DNA of 64,000 nucleotides, taken from positions 62,001-126,000 of the forward strand of contig NZ_BMZS01000004.1 in the NCBI RefSeq assembly GCF_014652915.1, written 5' to 3'. The notes beneath the pieces were generated by a model that saw only the letters and a program-made list of their open reading frames with translations, ran no database searches and was not told where the DNA came from. Shown piece by piece: positions 1 to 7,180 of the stretch (positions are counted from its first letter, which is position 1; each line of letters starts with the position of its first letter). This DNA comes from Thalassobaculum fulvum. GTDB lineage: Bacteria; Pseudomonadota; Alphaproteobacteria; Thalassobaculales; Thalassobaculaceae. Position numbers and translations under genes: made by a program.

Positions 1-171
1 GGACGGCCCGCAGATCACGATCCGCTCGCCCTTGTAGACGGTGAGGTCGATGTCCTTGAGGACATGGAACTCGCCGTACCATTTGTTCACCTTGCTCAGC
101 TCGATCACCACCTCGTCGGAGATGGCGGACGCAATGTGCTCCTGGCCGGAGTCGAGGGTCTCGAGGCTCAT
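1..171 (-). CDS. aapP: General L-amino-acid ABC transporter ATP-binding protein, 5' part only
   Basis: The first 57 codons of the cytoplasmic ATPase of an Aap-type polar amino-acid importer; the rest lies beyond the window edge. The visible part has a variable N-terminus, then the strand pattern 'VVIELSKVNKWYGEFHVLKDIDLTV', which is typical of GlnQ/AapP ATPases just before the Walker A loop. The window stops at 'ICGPS', the start of that loop, so Walker A itself is not seen. It starts 46 bp after the aapM stop on the same strand and is the last gene of the aapJQMP order. The assignment rests mainly on this context. Confidence 0.9.
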   Translation of the reverse strand, partial: MSLETLDSGQEHIASAISDEVVIELSKVNKWYGEFHVLKDIDLTVYKGERIVICGPS

Positions 172-217
172 CGTCGGTCGATCTCCAAAATCGTTCGTTC
201 GGTCGATACCCGCACCC

Positions 218-1567
218 TCAACGCCGGCCGTAGCCGCCGCCGATCGTGCGCTCGAGATGCTGGCTGTACTTCGACATGCAGAAGCAGACGACGAAGAACA
301 CCGCGGCGGTGAACAGGAACGGCTCGGTGTGCATGCCGAGCCACTTGCCGTCCTGGCCGGACGCCTTCGCCATCAGCAGGATGTCGTAGAGGCCGATGAT
401 CGACACCAGGGTGGTGTCCTTCAGCAGCCCGATGAAGTTGCCGACGATGTTCGGGATCATCACCTTCAACGCCTGCGGCATGATGATGAGGGTCATCATC
501 TTCCAGTAGTTCAGCCCCATCGCCTGGGCCGCCTCGTACTGCCCCTTGTTGATGGCCTGCAGGCCGCCGCGCACGATCTCCGCCATGTAGGCCGCCGCGA
601 AGATGCAGACCGCAACGATCACGAGGACAAGCTTGTCCGGGTTGATCTCCACCGGCAGGAAAAGCGGCATCATGGTGACCGCCATGAACAGGATGGTGAT
701 CAGCGGCACAGAGCGGAACAACTCGATGAACGCGGTGCAGAACACCCGGATCACCGGCATCTTGGAGCGCCGTCCCAACGCCAGGATGATCCCCGACGGC
801 AGCGCCGAGGAGATGCCGATGCCGGAGATCACCAGGGTCAGGAACAGGCCGCCCCAGTTCTGGGTCGGGACCGCTGCGAGCTCCCAGGTCGACTGATAGG
901 CGAAGGCGATCACGAAGCCGACGCCGAACGCCCCCAGCAGCACGTACTTGTGGAGATGGTCGCCCTTGTTCTCGAATCCCGACAGCCGCAGCAGCGCCAC
1001 GCGGAGCGACGGATAGCCGAGGTAAGATGCGCCGACATTGAGCCAGACCGTCGCGAACAGGGTCATTGCGACGGCGACCATGACCTGAAGGAACAGCCCG
1101 GCCTCGCCGCCCAGGAACAGGTGCGCGGCCAGGAACGGGAAGGTCAGGACCGCCGACATGCCGACCAGGATCTTGGCCTTGATCTTGGGGAACCAGAACG
1201 GCGCAAGCCACACTGCCAGGACGACACCCGCGAGATTGACCCGCCATTGCTCGACATCCGGGTATCGGCCGTACATGTAGCCGTTCATCCAGGTCGACAC
1301 GCCGGCCCAGCACGCACCATTGCCCTTGGTGACGTCGAGGCACTCGCGGTAGGTGTCGGCCTCCCAGACGGCGTTGGCGATGCCGTACTGGTAAAGGCTG
1401 TACGCCACGTAGGCGATCAGGGAGACACCCACGATCGTCAGCAGCGAGTCGAACGGCCCGCCGAACAGGTTCTTCCGCAGCCAGCCGACCACGCCGACGG
1501 TGTTCGGCGGCGGCGGCAGGCTGGGCTTCGGACGGAAGACCACATCGTCCTGCGTCGTTTCAGCCAT
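218..1567 (-). CDS. aapM: General L-amino-acid ABC transporter permease AapM
   Basis: 449-residue inner-membrane permease of the HisM/GlnP family. The N-terminal half has several hydrophobic segments and an inserted Cys-bearing loop near residues 90-105, as in AapM. The C-terminal half carries the permease EAA loop 'EAAQAMGLNYWKMMTLIIMPQAL', which contacts the ATPase. It is longer than many AapM proteins (roughly 380-400) because of the expanded N-terminal membrane region. Only 3 bp separate its start from the aapQ stop, so the two permeases are probably translated together and form the transmembrane heterodimer. Confidence 0.93.
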   Translation of the reverse strand: MAETTQDDVVFRPKPSLPPPPNTVGVVGWLRKNLFGGPFDSLLTIVGVSLIAYVAYSLYQYGIANAVWEADTYRECLDVTKGNGACWAGVSTWMNGYMYGRYPDVEQWRVNLAGVVLAVWLAPFWFPKIKAKILVGMSAVLTFPFLAAHLFLGGEAGLFLQVMVAVAMTLFATVWLNVGASYLGYPSLRVALLRLSGFENKGDHLHKYVLLGAFGVGFVIAFAYQSTWELAAVPTQNWGGLFLTLVISGIGISSALPSGIILALGRRSKMPVIRVFCTAFIELFRSVPLITILFMAVTMMPLFLPVEINPDKLVLVIVAVCIFAAAYMAEIVRGGLQAINKGQYEAAQAMGLNYWKMMTLIIMPQALKVMIPNIVGNFIGLLKDTTLVSIIGLYDILLMAKASGQDGKWLGMHTEPFLFTAAVFFVVCFCMSKYSQHLERTIGGGYGRR

Positions 1568-1570
1568 GGC

Positions 1571-2770
1571 TCATCTCTCCTTCAGCTGAACGAGCTTGTT
1601 GTAGTAGTTCAAGGCCATCGAAATGGTCAGGCTGACGGACATGTAGAACAGCATGACCATGGCAACGATCTCGATCGCGTGCCCGGACTGATTGAGCGAG
1701 GTCTGCATGTACACCGCGACCAGATCCGGATAGCCGATGGCGATCGCCAGCGACGAGTTCTTCACCACGTTCATCCAGTTGCTGATCATCGGCGGCACCA
1801 CCGCCCGCATGGCCTGCGGGATGATGACCAGCCGCAGCGTCATGCCGGGCCGAAGCCCCAGCGAGTAGGCCGCTTCGGTCTGGCCGTGACTGACCGACAG
1901 GATGCCCGCCCGCACCGCCTCGGCCATGAAGGCCGAATGATAGATCATCAGCGCCAGGAGCAGCGCGCAGAACGCCGGCGGCACGCTTACGCCGCCCTGG
2001 AAGTTGAAGCCCTTCAGGGCAGCGAAGTCGAACGACAGCGGGCTGCCGGTGGCCAGAAACACCAGGATCGGCAGGCCGAACAGGATGCCGAGGCCCACCC
2101 AGAAGGTGTGGAACTGCTGCCCGGTCGCCATCTGCCGCTTCTTGGCCCAGACGGCAACCGCATAGGTCGCCGCGATCGCCAGCAGGATGGCGATCATCGT
2201 GTAGTCGAAGCCGGCACCCGGAACCGGTGCAGGCATGTAGAAGCCCCGGTTGTTCAGGAAGAACATGTCGAGGAGGCCGAAGCTCCCCCGCGGCGGCGGC
2301 AGCAGCGAAAACACCGCCAGGAACCAGAACAGGATCTGCAGCAGCAACGGCGTGTTGCGCAGGATCTCGACATACCAGGCGGCGATCTTCGAGATCAGCC
2401 AGTTCTTCGACAGCCGCATGATGCCCATGATGAAGCCGAGCAGCGTGGCGAAGACGATCGCGACCAGCGACACGATCAGCGTGTTGACGATGCCGACCAG
2501 ATAGACGCGGAAGTAGCTGTCACCCGCCTCGTACGGCAGGACCGTCCACGCGATCGAGAACCCGGCTGTGCCCGACAGGAAGTCGAACCCGCTGGACATG
2601 CCCCGCGCCTGCAGGTTCTCCGACGTGTTGACGAACAGGTACCGTGCGACGGCGATGACGGCGATGGCAACGATCGCCTGATAGAGGACGGAACGGACGC
2701 GCTCGTCGTTGAGCCATTCGATGATCGAACGGCTCTGTCGTCGAGGCGATCCCTTCTCGAGAACGGCCAT
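1571..2770 (-). CDS. aapQ: General L-amino-acid ABC transporter permease AapQ
   Basis: 399-residue inner-membrane permease, partner of AapM. It has an N-terminal membrane anchor followed by a large periplasmic region, and a C-terminal permease domain with the EAA motif 'EAAYSLGLRPGMTLRLVIIPQAM'. A leading Lys/Arg-rich segment ('RRQSRSIIEWLNDERVRSV') is characteristic of AapQ. It lies between aapJ and aapM on the same strand; a strong hairpin occupies the 97-bp gap to aapJ. Family members import a broad range of L-amino acids; specificity cannot be read from the sequence. Confidence 0.94.
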   Translation of the reverse strand: MAVLEKGSPRRQSRSIIEWLNDERVRSVLYQAIVAIAVIAVARYLFVNTSENLQARGMSSGFDFLSGTAGFSIAWTVLPYEAGDSYFRVYLVGIVNTLIVSLVAIVFATLLGFIMGIMRLSKNWLISKIAAWYVEILRNTPLLLQILFWFLAVFSLLPPPRGSFGLLDMFFLNNRGFYMPAPVPGAGFDYTMIAILLAIAATYAVAVWAKKRQMATGQQFHTFWVGLGILFGLPILVFLATGSPLSFDFAALKGFNFQGGVSVPPAFCALLLALMIYHSAFMAEAVRAGILSVSHGQTEAAYSLGLRPGMTLRLVIIPQAMRAVVPPMISNWMNVVKNSSLAIAIGYPDLVAVYMQTSLNQSGHAIEIVAMVMLFYMSVSLTISMALNYYNKLVQLKER

Positions 2771-2822
2771 GACCGGACCCTCCGTCTTTGAAACGGATCA
2801 ATGAATAAGGTGATGAAACGCA

Positions 2823-2852
2823 GGCGCCCGGTCGACTTCTCGACCGGGCGCC
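2823..2852 (-). terminator. Intercistronic hairpin between aapJ and aapQ
   Basis: A perfect 13-bp inverted repeat (arms 2823-2835 and 2840-2852) with a 4-nt loop. On the transcribed minus strand it is followed by CTGCGTTTCATC, with only short T runs, so it is not a classic intrinsic terminator. It sits 16 bp after the aapJ stop and 53 bp before aapQ. In ABC operons such structures usually protect or terminate the upstream message so that the binding protein is made in excess over the permeases; that role is inferred here. Confidence 0.75.
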
Positions 2853-2867
2853 GCGTCAATCAGTTGC

Positions 2868-3908
2868 TCACCGGAACGGCGGCGAGTACAGCAGGCCGCC
2901 CTTGGTCCACAGGGCGTTCGGAGAACCGTCCCGCGGGATGTTCATGACGGTCTTCTCGCCCATGAACTCCTCGTAGTTCTCGCCGTAGTTGCCCACCATC
3001 TTGATGATGTTGTAGGCCCACTTCGGATCGACGCCGAGACCCTTGTTCAGGTCACCCTCGACACCGAACATGCGCTTGATCTCGGGGTTGGTGGTCTCGG
3101 CGATGACCTTGTCGATGTTCGCCGACGACACTCCGTATTCCTCCGCCGCGATCATCGCGAACAGCGACCACATCACGAGGTCTTTCCACTGCGAATCGTT
3201 CTGACGAACGACCGGACCCAGCGGCTCCTTCGAGATGGTCTCCGGCAGGATCTTGAAGATCGTGGTGTCCGGAGCCTTCGCACGGGTCGACGCCAGGCTC
3301 GACTTGTCGTTGGTGATGGCGTCGCAGCCGCCGGTGAAGAACGTGTTGTCGCGGACGTTGCTGTCCTCGAACACCACCGGCTTGATGTCCAGACCGTTGG
3401 TCCGGCTGTAGTCCGCCAGGTTCAGCTCGGTGGTGGTGCCGGTCGCGACGCAGACGGTGGCGCCCTTCAGCTCCAGCGCGCTGTTCACGCCCGCGTCCTT
3501 CAGGACCATGAAGCCCTGGCCGTCGTAGAAGTCGACGGTGGTGAAGTCGAGGCCGAGCTGGGTATCGCGGAACAGCGTCCAGGTGGTGGTCCGGGACAGC
3601 ATGTCGGACTCGCCGTTCGCCATCGCGGTGAAGCGCACCGCCGAGGTGACCGACTGGACCTCGATCTTGTCCGGATCACCGAAAATCGCCGCCGACACGG
3701 CACGGCAGTTCTCGTAGTCGAAGCCCGACCACTGGCCGCTGTCGGACAGCATGTACCAGCCCGGCGCCGGCGTTCCGAGCTGGCACCGCAGATGGCCGCG
3801 GCTCTTGACGATGTCCAGCGTGCTCTGCTGCGCAGACGCCGGCTCGGCAGTGAGCGTCAGGGCGGCCAAAAGCCCCGCGCCCAGACCGAAAAGGCTGACC
3901 TTCTTCAT
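2868..3908 (-). CDS. aapJ: General L-amino-acid ABC transporter substrate-binding protein AapJ
   Basis: 346-residue periplasmic solute-binding protein of family 3. A Sec signal peptide is clear at residues 1-26, with cleavage after 'PASA'. The mature part begins 'QSTLDIVKSRGHLRCQLGT', continues with the AapJ-typical 'PGWYMLSDSGQWSGFDYENCRAVSAAIFGD', and contains the 'LSRTTTWTLFRDTQLGLDFTTVDFYDGQGFMV' stretch of the ligand cleft. It is the first gene of the minus-strand operon. The probable operator is the inverted repeat at 3938-3960. Confidence 0.95.
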   Translation of the reverse strand: MKKVSLFGLGAGLLAALTLTAEPASAQQSTLDIVKSRGHLRCQLGTPAPGWYMLSDSGQWSGFDYENCRAVSAAIFGDPDKIEVQSVTSAVRFTAMANGESDMLSRTTTWTLFRDTQLGLDFTTVDFYDGQGFMVLKDAGVNSALELKGATVCVATGTTTELNLADYSRTNGLDIKPVVFEDSNVRDNTFFTGGCDAITNDKSSLASTRAKAPDTTIFKILPETISKEPLGPVVRQNDSQWKDLVMWSLFAMIAAEEYGVSSANIDKVIAETTNPEIKRMFGVEGDLNKGLGVDPKWAYNIIKMVGNYGENYEEFMGEKTVMNIPRDGSPNALWTKGGLLYSPPFR

Positions 3909-4238
3909 GTGAAACCCACCCAGTTATTGTTTGTGACAAAGACCGGATACCACGGTCTTTAGCGCCCCCTCGCAAGGACCTTGCCAGACCGCAGTCCTCC
4001 AGGTTTCGCGCCTTCTATGCCCCTCCCCGGACCCGCACCTGCTCAACGCGAGTGCAGCGCGATGCGGAGTGCCGCGAAAGCGGGCAGCCGCCCGAAACGC
4101 CGACATCACACCATGCTACACACGACCCTGGCAAGTCTTGCGGCCCGACCAACTGGATCACCATCGGGTTTTGCCGCTAGGCTCGCGAAGGCTTTTCGGA
4201 CACTGTCCGGAGCCTCTGCTTCCGGAGGACTCGCGAAA
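3909..4238. other. Divergent intergenic region aapJ / metC
   Basis: 330 bp between the divergent aapJ and metC starts. Apart from the repeat at 3938-3960 no structured element was recognised. Open frames here do not resemble proteins and composition gives no sign of coding. A GGAGG Shine-Dalgarno at 4224-4228 belongs to metC. Promoters for both operons must lie here, but no convincing -35/-10 pair was found. Confidence 0.5.
3938..3960. promoter_or_regulatory. Inverted repeat upstream of aapJ
   Basis: AAAGACCG, 7-nt spacer, CGGTCTTT: perfect 8-bp arms centred about 40 bp upstream of the aapJ start. It could be an operator or, on the minus strand, a hairpin in the aapJ leader. No matching regulator gene is adjacent. 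Confidence 0.5.
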
Positions 4239-5435
4239 ATGGACGACCTGAAGGGAATGTCGGCGCGCACCCGGCTCGTGCATGCAGGCCGGCACCCGCA
4301 CGACAACCACGGCGTGGTCAATCCGCCCGTGTATCACGCATCGACCATCCTGCAGCCGTCGCTGGCGGTCTGGGAGGCCTCGCGCAAGCCGGACTTCAAG
4401 GGCTACCGCTACGGCCGGGCCGGCACGCCGACCAGCCGCTCGTTCGAGGAAGCGGTGGCCGACATGTACGGCGCCGCCGACGCGGTCGCCGTGTCGTCCG
4501 GGATGGCGTCGATCGCCTGCGCCCTCATGGCCGTGCTGAAGGCCGGCGATCACCTGCTCGTGACCGACAGTGCGTATTTTCCGACCCGCAAGTTCTGCGA
4601 CCAGATGCTCGCCCGCTACGGCGTCGAGACCACCTACTACGACCCGCGCATCGGTGCCGGCATCTCCGAGCTGATTCGCCCGAAAACGCGCGCCGTTTAC
4701 ACGGAAGCCCCGGGCTCCCTCACCTTCGAGATGCAGGACATCCCGGCGATCGCCGAGGCCGCCCACGCCCGCGGCGCCGTGGTGCTGACCGACAACACCT
4801 GGGGCACCGCCTTGCACTTCGACGCCTTCGCCAAGGGCGTCGACATCGTCGTCGAGGCCGTCACCAAGTACATCTGCGGCCATTCCGACGTCATGATGGG
4901 CGTGATCGCCAGCACCGCCGAGCACGCCGCCGCCGTCCGCGACATGGTGCGGCTGCACGGCAACTGCTCGGGACCGGACGACCTGTACCTGGCCCAGCGC
5001 GGACTGCGGACCATGGGCGTCCGTCTCAAGCAGAACGAGGCCAGCGGCCTCGCCCTCGCCGGCTGGCTGGAGAATCGGCCGGAGGTAGCGGCGGTCCTGC
5101 ATCCCGGCCTGCCGAGCCACCCGGACCATGCGATCTGGAAGCGCGACTTCACCGGCGCCTGCGGCCTGTTCTCGTTCGTCCTGAAGCCGGTGCCGAAGGC
5201 GGCGCTGGCGGCGTTCCTGGACGGCCTGAAGCTCTATGGCATGGGGGCGAGCTGGGGCGGCTTCGAAAGCCTGATCCTCCCGGGGGATCCGGCCGCGCTG
5301 CGCACGGCGACCAGCTGGGACATGCCCGGGCAGCTGCTGCGAATCCACGCCGGGCTCGAGGACCTCGACGACCTGGTCGCCGACCTGGAGGCCGGATTCG
5401 CGCGCCTGAACGCGGCCTCGGCCGCCGCCGCCTGA
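4239..5435 (+). CDS. metC: Cystathionine beta-lyase (MetC)
   Basis: 398-residue PLP enzyme of the Cys/Met metabolism family, cleaving cystathionine to homocysteine, pyruvate and ammonia. The family body starts with 'TRLVHAGRHPHDNHGVVNPPVYHASTIL' and includes 'YRYGRAGTPTSR' and the PLP-binding 'EAVTKYICGHSDVMMG' with the Schiff-base Lys near residue 210. The frame is open from 3981, but the ATG at 4239 has a GGAGG at 10 bp and gives the normal family length, so it was chosen. 'HAGRHP' and 'YKYGR'-type motifs fit MetC better than MetB, although the families overlap. A ModE-like gene follows 17 bp downstream. Confidence 0.92.
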   Translation: MDDLKGMSARTRLVHAGRHPHDNHGVVNPPVYHASTILQPSLAVWEASRKPDFKGYRYGRAGTPTSRSFEEAVADMYGAADAVAVSSGMASIACALMAVLKAGDHLLVTDSAYFPTRKFCDQMLARYGVETTYYDPRIGAGISELIRPKTRAVYTEAPGSLTFEMQDIPAIAEAAHARGAVVLTDNTWGTALHFDAFAKGVDIVVEAVTKYICGHSDVMMGVIASTAEHAAAVRDMVRLHGNCSGPDDLYLAQRGLRTMGVRLKQNEASGLALAGWLENRPEVAAVLHPGLPSHPDHAIWKRDFTGACGLFSFVLKPVPKAALAAFLDGLKLYGMGASWGGFESLILPGDPAALRTATSWDMPGQLLRIHAGLEDLDDLVADLEAGFARLNAASAAAA

Positions 5436-5452
5436 ACGCCGGGAGCGAGCGC

Positions 5453-5797
5453 ATGGCACGACCGAGAATCCGCCTTCTGATCGGCGATTCGGTCGCGCTC
5501 GGCCCCGGCAAGGCACGGCTGCTCGAGGCGATCGGGGATTCCGGCTCGATCGCCGCGGCCGCCCGGTCGATGGGCATGTCCTACGGCCGGGCCTGGCAAC
5601 TGGTGCAGGCCATGAACGGCGACTTCCGGGGCCCGCTGGTGGAGCGCGCCGCCGGCGGCCGCGGTGGCGGCGGCGCGGTCCTCACCGGGCTCGGCCGCGA
5701 CGCCCTGGACCGCTACCGGGCCATGGAGGCCCAGGCCGATGCCGCGGTTGCCGCCGCCCTCGACGAGTTCACCGCGCTGCTGAAGTCCCAGGAGTGA
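5453..5797 (+). CDS. ModE N-terminal-domain winged-helix regulator
   Basis: 114-residue protein consisting only of the DNA-binding half of ModE (COG2005). The helix-turn-helix is 'LEAIGDSGSIAAAARSMGMSYGRAWQLVQAMN' (residues about 24-55), followed by 'PLVERAAGGRGGGGAVLTGLGRDALDRYRAMEAQ', the family wing and dimer helix. The molybdate-binding MOP domains of full ModE are absent, so it may not sense molybdate. It follows metC by 17 bp and is probably cotranscribed. A molybdoenzyme operon (coxSLM) is in the same window, but nothing here links the two directly. Confidence 0.87.
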   Translation: MARPRIRLLIGDSVALGPGKARLLEAIGDSGSIAAAARSMGMSYGRAWQLVQAMNGDFRGPLVERAAGGRGGGGAVLTGLGRDALDRYRAMEAQADAAVAAALDEFTALLKSQE

Positions 5798-5826
5798 CCC
5801 TGCCCGGCCCCCTCGTCTGCGCATGT

Positions 5827-5840
5827 TTGACATGGATCAA
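5827..5840 (+). promoter_or_regulatory. FNR/FixK-type operator
   Basis: TTGAC-N4-ATCAA matches the TTGAY-N4-RTCAA consensus of the FNR/FixK/Anr family. Its centre (5833.5) lies 41.5 bp before position 5875, and a -10-like TAAGTT occupies 5863-5868. That is the class II activator arrangement, so it reads as a low-oxygen promoter pointing rightward. Targets are the candidate RNA at 5875-5950 and/or the HD-GYP gene at 6064. Confidence 0.72.
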
Positions 5841-5874
5841 TGTGGCGGACGGCGCCGTGCCCTAAGTTCCACTT

Positions 5875-5950
5875 GTCTCTGCGACCCTCCACGAACGCAG
5901 AAACTCCCAACCACGGCGGGGCCGGTAGCTTGCTACCGGCCTCGTTGTGA
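5875..5950 (+). ncRNA. Candidate small RNA or structured leader under FNR-type control
   Basis: Starting at the transcription start predicted from the operator at 5827-5840, the sequence holds two perfect hairpins. The first is TCTGCG (5878-5883) pairing with CGCAGA (5896-5901), with a 12-nt loop ACCCTCCACGAA that contains a CCCUCC anti-Shine-Dalgarno-like core. The second has 9-bp arms (5920-5928 and 5933-5941) around a CUUG tetraloop closed by G-C, followed by TCGTTGTGATT, a weak U-rich tail. It could be a roughly 75-nt RNA ending near 5950, or the 5' leader of the HD-GYP mRNA. No known RNA family was recognised. Confidence 0.45.
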
Positions 5951-6063
5951 TTCCGGGCCCATCATTCCAGGTCGCCGTTCACGAGATTTTAAGCGAGACC
6001 GTTCAGTGTCCGGCCCATTCGGGCCCGAGTGTCGCCGGGCGCACAGACAGGATCGCATCGGGA

Positions 6064-7167
6064 ATGTCGCAGGAACGCCTGCTCTTGGCCGTCGCCTCCC
6101 CGGCCCGCTACCAGGCCATCCGGGTCGTCCTGGCCGAAGCATTCCGGCTCCGCACGGTCGAGAACCGCTGGGACGCCGACAGCGCCGTGGACGAAGGTCA
6201 GGACATCGTCGTCGTCGACCACGTCCTGCCGGGCGGCCGGGGTCTGAAAATCTGCGAGCGGGCCCGCGCGCGTTCGGACGGCATGCAGCGTCTCATCGTT
6301 CTCTTGTGCGATCAGCCGAGCCCCGCGGTCGAAGACGCCTTGCGGGCCGGGATCATCGACGGCTGGCTGCCGCGAAACCTGCCGGCGGGCGCGCTGCTCA
6401 CCGGATTCTGGGAACTGTTCAAGGGCCGCGACGACAGCCGGCTGTTCGCCGCCGGCCAGGAGGCGCGCCCCCTGATCGGGTGCGGTCGGGCGCTGTTCGA
6501 CGACCTCGGTACCGGCACGGTGACCGAAAGAACCCGCGCGCTGCTGTCGGAGACCGCGACGCAGGTCGTCCGATATGCCGATGCCTGCTCCGCGTCGACC
6601 CTGCTCGACCTGTTGCAGGGCCACCATGCCTACACGTTCGCGCACAGCCTTCGGGTCGGGATCCTCATGGCCACCTTCGGGCGCCATCTCGGGCTCGACG
6701 ACGAGCAGGTGACGTTGATGGCCGAGACCGGCCTCGCCCACGACGTCGGCAAGCTGCGCATCCCGCTCGAGATCCTGGCCAAGCCCGCCAGGCTGACGGG
6801 CGACGAGATGGCGGTCATGCGTACCCATCCGGCAATCGGCGCCGACATGCTCGCCGACATCTACGAAGACCGGCCGCAACTGCTCTCCGCCGTCCGGCAC
6901 CACCACGAGCAGCTGTCGGGCGACGGCTACCCTGACGGCCTCAAGGGCGGGCAGATCGACGAGCTGTCGCTGCTGACGGCCGTCGTCGACGTCTATACCG
7001 CGTTGACCGACCGGCGCGACTACAAGCAGGCGATGCCGGCCGGCCAAGCCATGGCGATCATGCAGGACATGGCCGGGCCGCATCTCGAGCCGAAGCTCTA
7101 CCGCCGATTCGTGGAGGTCGCCAGCGACCTCGGCGCCGCCGGATCGAGTTCTCCGGCGGCCGCCTGA
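6064..7167 (+). CDS. HD-GYP domain protein with degenerate receiver-like N-terminus
   Basis: 367-residue cytoplasmic protein. Residues 1-120 look like a response-regulator fold: 'DIVVVDHVLPGGRGLKICERAR' places an Asp where the phosphoacceptor would be, but the full acidic pocket is not obvious. Residues 185-345 form an HD-GYP phosphodiesterase: HD at 226-227 ('AHDVGKLRIP'), the HH pair at 279-280 and 'GDGYPDGLKGG' with GYP at 288-290, all intact. The expected activity is hydrolysis of cyclic di-GMP. The frame is open from a GTG at 5947; the ATG at 6064 was chosen because the extra residues are not conserved-looking. An FNR-type box lies about 225 bp upstream. Confidence 0.88.
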   Translation: MSQERLLLAVASPARYQAIRVVLAEAFRLRTVENRWDADSAVDEGQDIVVVDHVLPGGRGLKICERARARSDGMQRLIVLLCDQPSPAVEDALRAGIIDGWLPRNLPAGALLTGFWELFKGRDDSRLFAAGQEARPLIGCGRALFDDLGTGTVTERTRALLSETATQVVRYADACSASTLLDLLQGHHAYTFAHSLRVGILMATFGRHLGLDDEQVTLMAETGLAHDVGKLRIPLEILAKPARLTGDEMAVMRTHPAIGADMLADIYEDRPQLLSAVRHHHEQLSGDGYPDGLKGGQIDELSLLTAVVDVYTALTDRRDYKQAMPAGQAMAIMQDMAGPHLEPKLYRRFVEVASDLGAAGSSSPAAA

Positions 7168-7180
7168 CCGGTCCTCTGGG

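Noticed and set aside
41-2791. A 916-residue open frame on the plus strand over aapM and aapQ
   Set aside because: It is rich in Arg, Gln, His and Asp with no recognisable domain, and lies antisense to two clear permease genes. This is the usual antisense shadow of GC-rich coding DNA.
3981-4238. N-terminal extension of MetC
   Set aside because: The frame is open, but the segment is unlike the family, and the ATG at 4239 has a proper ribosome site and gives the normal length.
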